Assembly (NCBI GenBank): GCA_041907145.1
Contig: JAYRHW010000080.1
Location: forward strand, 1 to 19,615
Direction: 5' to 3'
DNA length: 19,615 nt
Source: JAFLCA01 sp041907145
Lineage (GTDB): Bacteria; Bdellovibrionota_C; UBA2361; JAFLCA01
The notes under the pieces are model-generated. The model was not told the DNA's origin. It did no database searches and was given only the letters and a program-made list of their open reading frames with translations. The position numbers were made by a program, and so were the translations under genes. Shown here in pieces: positions 14,738 to 19,615 of this stretch (the first letter of the stretch is position 1; every line of letters starts with the position of its first letter).

Positions 14738-15829
14738 TTAGGAGGGGGATTCCGCGCCCCAGACCAGCACCAACCCGACTCCACCCATTACCAGGTTGGC
14801 CATCCAGGCGGCGATAAGGGGGTTCCAGAGCTCCGCCTTTCCCATCGATATGCTGAAGGAGTGGACTGCATAATAAGAGAAGGCAATCACCGAGCCTGCA
14901 AGGAAGCTCATCGCCAGACTGCCGGAGCGTGCGGGCTTGAGTGCGAATGGCAAAATAACCAGTGTCACTACGACGATGATAAAAGGGAATGAAAACTTGG
15001 CATAGAGTTCGGTCCTATACCCCGTTACAGGAATACCATTAGCGTGCTGCTGCTTTAGGAATTTACTTAGCTGCCGGTAGCTCATCGTCGAGGTATCGGT
15101 CTTGGCGTCATAGAAATCTTCAGGAAGCTCGTCAATTAATAGGGGAAGGGCATTGTGCTTTTTCAGCTCCACTTCATGGCGTCCGACAAAGTGATATTCG
15201 CTAATTCCCTTCATGGTCCATTTGTAGGTGGGGCTGACCCAATTCACTTGGGCAGCGTCAATCCGGGTAGCCACTCGAAAATCCTTGTCGAGCTCGAAGC
15301 TAGAGAAATTATGCAGCGTATTAGTCCGGGAATCGAAGAAGTCAGCTGAGTTAAACTGTTTGCCGCTTCTCCACCAAAAGTCATTTTGGCTGTACTTCCC
15401 GCTTTCGGTCTTCTTTTTGATGTCGAGGTTGTACACTTCCTGGGCCCGACGCTGGCAGTAAGGCACCAGTGTCTCCCCGAATAGAAGCGAGCCAAAGCTC
15501 AAGACGAGGGCAAATCCAAGCAGGGGACGAGCCAGCCATAATACCGGAAGGCCCGCGGCGCGCATCGCGGTGATTTCTGAATTTTTGGATAATATGCCGA
15601 TGGTAAACAAAGTTGCCACCAACATCGCTATCGGCAGCATGAGATTGATCGTGAGGGGCAGCTTGAGCAAGAAATAGTGCACCGAGGACGCGAACGTAGC
15701 ATTCTCTGCCAGCAAGTTGTCGAAGCGATCAAAAAAATCGAACACCTCGAAGAGCAGGGTAAGGGCCAAAAGGCATACCCCAAAGTTTTTGGCGAGTTGT
15801 CGTAGCAAGTAGCGATGAATAATCGTCAT
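14738..15829 (-). CDS. lptG: LPS export ABC transporter permease LptG
   Basis: LptG is one of two inner-membrane permeases that, with the LptB ATPase, extract lipopolysaccharide and drive it along the Lpt bridge. The 363-residue product has the YjgP/YjgQ layout: three N-terminal membrane segments (about 15-35, 52-78, 97-118), a periplasmic beta-jellyroll, and three C-terminal segments. The coupling-helix sequence GILSKNSEITAMRAAGLPV near 78-96 is characteristic. The start ATG overlaps the lptF stop by 4 nt (ATGA), so translation is coupled. I assigned LptG rather than LptF by position (second) and the LptG-like N-terminus MTIIHRYLLRQL. The other Lpt genes are not in the window. Confidence 0.93.
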   Translation of the reverse strand: MTIIHRYLLRQLAKNFGVCLLALTLLFEVFDFFDRFDNLLAENATFASSVHYFLLKLPLTINLMLPIAMLVATLFTIGILSKNSEITAMRAAGLPVLWLARPLLGFALVLSFGSLLFGETLVPYCQRRAQEVYNLDIKKKTESGKYSQNDFWWRSGKQFNSADFFDSRTNTLHNFSSFELDKDFRVATRIDAAQVNWVSPTYKWTMKGISEYHFVGRHEVELKKHNALPLLIDELPEDFYDAKTDTSTMSYRQLSKFLKQQHANGIPVTGYRTELYAKFSFPFIIVVVTLVILPFALKPARSGSLAMSFLAGSVIAFSYYAVHSFSISMGKAELWNPLIAAWMANLVMGGVGLVLVWGAESPS

Positions 15830-17124
15830 GCTGAAACTCTAGTCTGAAATCGGTGCACGATCGATTTAAGGAGATCCTCGAAGCGCTGCGCAATGGACTG
15901 CCACTGCTCGGTCCCCATCTTCCAGGTTGCATATCCCGCGATTGTTGTCGCAACGAGGTTGGGCAGCCACAAGCCAAGCAGAGCCGGAATTTTCCCTGAC
16001 TCCGCCATCGCTACGCCTACCGAAAGCAGCCCGTAGTATAGCGTGAAAACCAACAGTCCCAGCATTGCCGATAGCCCCGCCCCCCAAGTTCTCTGACTTC
16101 GAGGCTGCTGGATGCCCAGCGGCAAAGCTATCAAGGCCAAAATGAAGGAAGCGAACGGCATGGAGAATCGTCGATAGCCCTCGACGCGAAGCTTCCGAAC
16201 TTTGCGTTTTATGTCCTTCGGGGTGAGCGGTGGCGCTTTGTCGCTGAGATTTGGCGCCGAAATGCCGGTCGGTTCGACCATCGCTGGAGGAGCACTCTCC
16301 GCGGGCTGGGTATTTCTCAGGAGCGCTTCGTAACGCGCTATTTCGTCATTGATTTCGCCGAGCGTGAGTTCCCGATTGCTCCGTCCTCGGTTCATAGTGT
16401 CGGGGTCGATCGCCTCATCGGATGAAAGTCCGACGCTATTCGAGTCGTAGTCAGTGACCACGTATTTTCCCTCGACTTGCTCGTGAATACTGCCGTCAAA
16501 GAGCCGTAAGGTAATAGTACGATCGACTTCATTGGAAACAATTTCTCCATGCGTGGCAGTAATCACTTTGCGTTCCTTGGGGTCCCGCTTGTCATCGATG
16601 AGCACTCGCTTCAGGCCCCCCGTGCGGTAATCGATTTCATCGGCGTACAAGGTCAGGTTGCCGAGCTTGTTGAAAATGCCTGGTTCCAGTCCCGCCGTGG
16701 ACTTCGAACGCGCTATATCGAACAGGGTGCGCTGCAAAATTTGAAAGCCCCACGGACTAAGCCAATGGGTCACCCCGAGGCTCACGAGTCCGCATAAAAT
16801 GCCAAAAAATAGAATAGGCCGAACGAGCTGCAGGATGCTCACGCCGCTCGCTCTCATGACGATGACTTCCGAATCTCCCGAGAGGCGGCCGAATGCCAGC
16901 ATCACTCCCAAGAGAGTTGCCAGAGGAATAGCCACTTCCATGAAGGCAGGGATGATGGCGAGAAAGACTTGTACAATCTGCCCGACCTCGACGCCCTTGT
17001 TTATTATCAAGGACGCGAGTCGCAGCATTCTGACCGTTAGGAGAATTCCGGTAAACGTGAACAGCGCTAGGATAAAATAGGCAGCTGCTTCCTTCAGAAT
17101 ATAGCGTGAAAGGATCTTCAGCAT
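15826..17124 (-). CDS. lptF: LPS export ABC transporter permease LptF
   Basis: This is the partner of LptG in the LptB2FG exporter. The 432-residue protein has membrane segments at about 13-33, 53-78, 98-120, 322-340, 350-370 and 381-400. A periplasmic jellyroll lies at roughly 140-245. The YjgP signature FGRLSGDSEVIVMRASGVS is at 78-95. It is longer than typical LptF because of a Pro/Ala-rich stretch at about 272-302 just before the fourth membrane segment (NTQPAESAPPAMVEPTG) and a ~30-residue C-terminal tail. The ATG has no clear Shine-Dalgarno. The rpsU terminator ends only 32 nt before it, so an lptF promoter would have to lie within or upstream of that hairpin, unless rpsU transcripts read through. 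Confidence 0.93.
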   Translation of the reverse strand: MLKILSRYILKEAAAYFILALFTFTGILLTVRMLRLASLIINKGVEVGQIVQVFLAIIPAFMEVAIPLATLLGVMLAFGRLSGDSEVIVMRASGVSILQLVRPILFFGILCGLVSLGVTHWLSPWGFQILQRTLFDIARSKSTAGLEPGIFNKLGNLTLYADEIDYRTGGLKRVLIDDKRDPKERKVITATHGEIVSNEVDRTITLRLFDGSIHEQVEGKYVVTDYDSNSVGLSSDEAIDPDTMNRGRSNRELTLGEINDEIARYEALLRNTQPAESAPPAMVEPTGISAPNLSDKAPPLTPKDIKRKVRKLRVEGYRRFSMPFASFILALIALPLGIQQPRSQRTWGAGLSAMLGLLVFTLYYGLLSVGVAMAESGKIPALLGLWLPNLVATTIAGYATWKMGTEQWQSIAQRFEDLLKSIVHRFQTRVSA

Positions 17125-17155
17125 GCAGAAGCGATCGGCAGAGAAAACGGCAATA

Positions 17156-17184
17156 AAAAAGCGCAGCTCTAGGCTACGCTTTTT
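17156..17184. terminator. Bidirectional hairpin terminator between rpsU and lptF
   Basis: AAAAAGCG (17156-17163) pairs with CGCTTTTT (17177-17184). An inner AGC/GCT helix continues past one C-A mismatch and closes a TCTAG loop. Transcripts of rpsU (minus strand) would leave a U-run after the stem, about 45-70 nt past the stop. The A/T runs on both sides could let it work in either direction. Confidence 0.75.
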
Positions 17185-17226
17185 CCGGATAACTCGCCAG
17201 GGAACGAAAGCTTGCGAGGCAGCAGC

Positions 17227-17622
17227 TTAAGAGGCAAGAAGCGAGTTTTTCTTTGCTCTCGACTCTTCTTTCCTAAGCTTCTTTACAGATTCCTTGTGCT
17301 TGCGCTTACGGCGCTCAGAGGGCTTCTCGTAATAACGGCGTGACTTGAGTTCCTTGAAAAGTCCTTCCTTGATCAGCTTGCGCTTCAAGATCTTCATGGC
17401 CTTCTCGATGTTGTGATCGACGGTGACTTCCATGGCGCCGGCCTTGGGGCGATCGGACCGATCATAGCCGCCGCGCTCGGAGCGTTCAGCATAACCCGAG
17501 CCTTCGCGGGGAGCCTGTGTCGCGCCATTTTCGCGTGCATGATGACCGTTAGTCTGAATAGCAGGCATTGCTGCCGGTTTATCTGAATTTTCCATTTCGC
17601 CCGGAATTACGCTCACGTTCAC
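17227..17622 (-). CDS. rpsU: 30S ribosomal protein S21 with ~63-residue N-terminal extension
   Basis: The S21 core is residues 64-120: MEVTVDHNIEKAMKILKRKL, then EGLFKELKSRRYYEKPSERRKRKHKES. S21 binds late to the small subunit near the anti-Shine-Dalgarno of 16S rRNA. Typical S21 is about 60-70 residues; this frame is 131, beginning GTG (MNVSVIPGEMENSDK) with a low-complexity Gly/Arg/Glu/Ser segment (GYAERSERGGYDRSDR). The extension is favoured because a promoter (17687-17715) predicts a transcript starting about 58 nt before the GTG. The internal ATG at residue 64 has no Shine-Dalgarno, and a start there would leave a leader of about 247 nt. An ATG at residue 10 is an alternative start. A hairpin terminator follows the gene. 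Confidence 0.88.
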   Translation of the reverse strand: MNVSVIPGEMENSDKPAAMPAIQTNGHHARENGATQAPREGSGYAERSERGGYDRSDRPKAGAMEVTVDHNIEKAMKILKRKLIKEGLFKELKSRRYYEKPSERRKRKHKESVKKLRKEESRAKKNSLLAS

Positions 17623-17650
17623 TCCACAAAAATCTTCTCTGGGGCTTCAC

Positions 17651-17668
17651 TGAAGGGCGATACCTTCA
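17651..17668 (-). promoter_or_regulatory. Hairpin in the rpsU 5' leader
   Basis: TGAAGG (17651-17656), loop GCGATA, and CCTTCA (17663-17668) form a perfect 6-bp hairpin inside the predicted rpsU leader, about 29 nt before the GTG start. It is a possible site for translational control of S21; the function is inferred. Confidence 0.3.
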
Positions 17669-17686
17669 AGCCCAACCCATCAAGAC

Positions 17687-17715
17687 AGTATATTCGAAAT
17701 TTACTCCCGCTCCAA
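17687..17715 (-). promoter_or_regulatory. Predicted rpsU promoter
   Basis: Read on the minus strand, TTGGAG (17715-17710) and TATACT (17692-17687) are separated by exactly 17 nt. The -10 matches five of six consensus bases; the -35 keeps TTG. Transcription would start near 17680. Confidence 0.55.
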
Positions 17716-17777
17716 CCAGGGGAACCCCGGAAGCAAAAGGTGTCCCATTATCTTAATTTCGCTGGAAAAGTAAATAC

Positions 17778-18704
17778 CTAGGCCCCTATTAGCTCGAATA
17801 CAGTGACCTCAGGGGGGCAATTAAGCCTAATCGGCATTTCCACCACCCCAACCCCCCGAGATGTATACGAGATCAATCCCCCCGCGCGGAAAAAGCCCTC
17901 ACGAAAGCGCATGTCCTCCACGTTGGCGTGAAGGGCTCCAACCAGGGGTAGTTTGACCTGTCCTCCATGAGTATGACCGGAGATGGCCAGGTCTATGCCC
18001 TGAAAATTGAGCCGAACGAGCTCTGATGTGTAGTCGGGATTATGGGTGAGCAAAATTCGAGCTTCATTGCCTGCCGCCAACCCTGAAAAAGGCGGGGGCT
18101 TGGGGATTCCGGTCCAGTAATCTGCACTGCCGTAAATATGCAGCAGCTCACTCCCTCTAGAAATGCTGTGCACATCATTTTCCAGCACCTGAATTTGACG
18201 TTTTGTGAATTCTTGTTTGCAGAGATGTGGCCCGGTCCAACCATCATGATTCCCTAGTACCGCAAACTTGCCATCAGGAGGATCCAATTTCGCCGCCAAA
18301 TCAGCCACCACCGAAAATATTTCGGATACCATCGCAGTTGGTTTATCGGTGTGCGCAAAGCGCGGGTTTCGTACTGGGTAGAGATGCTCCACACCCTTAT
18401 TGTCAGGGAACCAGATGTAATCTCCTCCCATCAGCAGAACGTCTATTCTAGCCTTGGAGAGCAGACTTATCGCCTCATCGACCCACTCGGTAGGTACGTA
18501 CACTCCCAGATGCGGATCGGTGAAAAAACCGATGCGGTAACCCTCGAAAGCCTTTGGCAGTCTAGGAAGTTCGACCCTTTGCTCAACAAGAGAAAGTTGT
18601 GAAGTGGTATCGTGAGTTAGGGCGTAACCGCCAAGTCCTGCAAGGCCCAGTCCCGCCAATCCTGCACCCAGAAATCCCCTGCGTGACATCGCTTCAATCG
18701 TCAT
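17778..18704 (-). CDS. Tat-exported metallophosphoesterase (YaeI/LpxG-like)
   Basis: This 308-residue calcineurin-like phosphoesterase has the full metal-site set: FTDPHLG (Asp63, His65), GGDY (Asp95), GNHD (151-154), LTHNPD (His221) and GHTHGG (His244, His246). The N-terminus carries a twin-arginine signal, MSRRGFLGAGLAG, with a hydrophobic Gly/Ala/Leu stretch to about residue 29, so the folded enzyme is exported or membrane-tethered. The YaeI/YkuE group includes LpxG, which cleaves UDP-2,3-diacylglucosamine in lipid A synthesis; a role on a lipid-linked pyrophosphate would fit the Lpt genes nearby, but the substrate is inference. The ATG at 18704 lacks a good Shine-Dalgarno, and the ATG five codons later, directly before SRRGFLG, is an equally possible start. 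rpsU follows after 155 nt, a gap that holds the rpsU promoter. Confidence 0.9.
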   Translation of the reverse strand: MTIEAMSRRGFLGAGLAGLGLAGLGGYALTHDTTSQLSLVEQRVELPRLPKAFEGYRIGFFTDPHLGVYVPTEWVDEAISLLSKARIDVLLMGGDYIWFPDNKGVEHLYPVRNPRFAHTDKPTAMVSEIFSVVADLAAKLDPPDGKFAVLGNHDGWTGPHLCKQEFTKRQIQVLENDVHSISRGSELLHIYGSADYWTGIPKPPPFSGLAAGNEARILLTHNPDYTSELVRLNFQGIDLAISGHTHGGQVKLPLVGALHANVEDMRFREGFFRAGGLISYTSRGVGVVEMPIRLNCPPEVTVFELIGA

Positions 18705-18793
18705 TTGGCTATCTTGGAGGTTCTAGAAATGGTTCACAAGCATCATAAGGGGACATTCGCAGCGGTTCACTGCGCATTTTTGGAGCGCTTTCC

Positions 18794-19099
18794 ATGGAAC
18801 AAAGTAATGCACTCACTAAGCTGCTCGAGGCTGCTGATCTTCTAGGCATGCTTGAGGATTTGACCAATCCGCAAACTGTTTCGAAGCTTTCACCGGCTAG
18901 TTTGGCTGGAATGAGGATCACGATGCGCTCCGCGCGTGAACTCGTTTTGAATGCCCATGATAAACTCGCATCGTCTCTGGTTGCCTCGTCGGTTTCGAGA
19001 GGAAATCAGGATTCAAATGGCGTGCAGGGACAGACTCGAATTTCACTCCCGCAGCAGCGCGACTTGCGCACATCGATCGAGAAATTCGTAGACAAATAG
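18794..19099 (+). CDS. Hypothetical small alpha-helical protein, 101 residues
   Basis: I do not recognise this protein. It has two predicted helices in the first 60 residues (ALTKLLEAADLLGMLEDL, then LSPASLAGMRITMRSARELVLNAHDKLA), a polar loop rich in Ser, Asn and Gln (SRGNQDSNGVQGQ), and a charged C-terminal helix. There is no cysteine, signal peptide or membrane segment. TGGAGCG lies about 7-13 nt before the ATG. The amphipathic pattern looks like a natural protein, and the antisense frame over its 5' part is shorter and less plausible. It is divergent from the metallophosphoesterase (90-nt spacer) and converges on the zinc-ribbon-like gene with a 13-nt gap. Confidence 0.6.
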   Translation: MEQSNALTKLLEAADLLGMLEDLTNPQTVSKLSPASLAGMRITMRSARELVLNAHDKLASSLVASSVSRGNQDSNGVQGQTRISLPQQRDLRTSIEKFVDK

Positions 19100-19112
19100 G
19101 AGCGGGGCGGCC

Positions 19113-19418
19113 CTACTTCTTGTAGAGACTCTTGAAGAAGCCGCTGATCCAGCCGTTATCGCCTTGTTTGCCGCCTTCCGCGGCAGATTTCATGAGCTGC
19201 TCGAGCTCGCCTGCATCTAGCCAGATACCGCCTGTCACAGGGCAGACATCCACGACTACGCCATTAATGGTCTTTTGCAGCATGGGCTGGCCGCTTACTG
19301 GGCTGATTCGCTTGTCACCGGCTCCCCGGGCCTTAAGTCTGGCTAAGGCCGCCTTATTCTGTTCCTCAAAGAATTGCTCTTCCTTGGCGCGGCGCATCTC
19401 ATCCCAGCTGTCCGTCAT
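19113..19418 (-). CDS. TFIIB-type zinc-ribbon-like protein with degenerate cysteines
   Basis: This 101-residue protein starts with a charged helix (SWDEMRRAKEEQFFEEQNKAALARLKA). It then shows the zf-TFIIB layout: a first knuckle, the strand pair INGVVVDV, and a second knuckle leading into GGIWLDAGELEQL (63-75), which is the conserved end of this family. In ordinary members both knuckles are CPxCG. Here the first reads SPVSG (39-43) and the second CPVTGG (59-64), so only Cys59 of four ligands remains and zinc is unlikely to bind. The C-terminus GWISGFFKSLYKK is a short amphipathic segment. GGAGA 8-12 nt before the ATG supports the start. The function of such proteins is not established. Confidence 0.8.
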   Translation of the reverse strand: MTDSWDEMRRAKEEQFFEEQNKAALARLKARGAGDKRISPVSGQPMLQKTINGVVVDVCPVTGGIWLDAGELEQLMKSAAEGGKQGDNGWISGFFKSLYKK

Positions 19419-19519
19419 GGTGCATTCTCCAAATAGGTTTCTTTACAAAGTAATCAAATACAGCGCTAAAGACAACCGAGGGTCGAAACCTCATTCGGTC
19501 ATGAACTTAGACCCGTGAA

Positions 19520-19548
19520 TTGACATTTTTCTCAAATTTTTCTAGAAC
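19520..19548 (+). promoter_or_regulatory. Sigma-70 promoter of tRNA-Gly
   Basis: TTGACA (19520-19525, a perfect -35) and TAGAAC (19543-19548) are separated by 17 nt. They place the start of transcription about 8 nt before the mature tRNA 5' end. The rest of 19419-19563 holds the upstream region of the zinc-ribbon-like gene and nothing else that I can identify. Confidence 0.75.
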
Positions 19549-19563
19549 CTAGGGCTCATGAAT

Positions 19564-19615
19564 GCGGGCTTAGCTCAGCTGGCTAGAGCGCTTCCTTGCC
19601 AAGGAAGAGGTCGAG
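19564..19615 (+). tRNA. tRNA-Gly (anticodon GCC), 3' end cut by window
   Basis: The sequence begins with acceptor strand GCGGGCT, then TA and the D-arm GCTC...GAGC. The anticodon arm is CTTCC-TTGCCAA-GGAAG with anticodon GCC, which reads glycine codons GGC/GGU. The variable loop AGGTC and the start of the T-arm follow before the window ends. The 3' half, including the acceptor complement, is not visible. Confidence 0.93.

Noticed and set aside
17739..17750. GGTGTCCCATTA, resembling half of the GGGACTGTCCC repeat
   Set aside because: Only one arm is present, so it could be chance; it is worth including in a genome-wide repeat count but is not a feature on its own.
18758..18779. CGCAG/CTGCG hairpin followed by ATTTT
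   Set aside because: It has a 5-bp stem with a 7-nt loop and no + strand gene upstream to terminate.

Overview
The window looks like chromosomal core DNA of a Gram-negative bacterium. It encodes both permeases of the lipopolysaccharide exporter (LptF, LptG), a lipobox lipoprotein and a Tat-exported metallophosphoesterase of the YaeI/LpxG type. It also encodes ribosomal proteins L13, S9 and S21 and carries the 5' part of a tRNA-Gly. GC content is moderate to slightly high by eye, and Shine-Dalgarno quality varies from gene to gene. The mix of TFIIB-type zinc-ribbon, DUF3592 and extended sigma-70 proteins would fit a deltaproteobacterium-like or little-cultured lineage, but the sequence alone does not fix the phylum. 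There is no transposase, integrase, phage gene or CRISPR array.

Layout, left to right. (1) Positions 1-5860, all on +: the end of an M20 dipeptidase, rarA, a 708-residue RpoD-like sigma factor with an unexplained C-terminal extension, and a DUF3592 membrane protein. The genes are tightly packed (gaps of 3, 47 and 23 nt). (2) Positions 5938-7856 on -: a two-gene unit of a tandem Lrp/AsnC-type regulator overlapping by ATGA a lipoprotein with a predicted GH43-like beta-propeller. Facing it across an 81-bp divergent spacer with two perfect inverted repeats is a Nudix hydrolase on +. (3) Positions 8511-9385 on -: dtd (D-aminoacyl-tRNA deacylase) and a small protein resembling a receiver domain without its phospho-acceptor. 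(4) Positions 9527-12214 on +: a polyprenyl-phosphate sugar-1-phosphate transferase, then two unrecognised small genes. (5) Positions 12343-13202 on +: the rplM-rpsI operon with a clear Rho-independent terminator. (6) Positions 13286-18704 on -: metallophosphoesterase, rpsU with a long N-terminal extension, a hairpin terminator, lptF-lptG (ATGA overlap), two tandem copies of a GGGACTGTCCC palindrome, and a 456-residue protein with an HExxH-like but altered motif. (7) Positions 18794-19615: a small helical protein (+), a zinc-ribbon-like protein that has lost three of four cysteines (-), and a tRNA-Gly with a good sigma-70 promoter, cut by the window end.

Most of the window is housekeeping: DNA repair, translation, and envelope lipid and polysaccharide export. 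The points most worth a second look are the extended sigma factor, the tandem-Lrp regulator with its candidate operators and overlapping lipoprotein, the altered-metalloprotease-like 456-residue protein beside the repeated palindromes, the extended S21, and two proteins that keep a fold but have lost its functional residues (the receiver-like protein and the zinc-ribbon-like protein).
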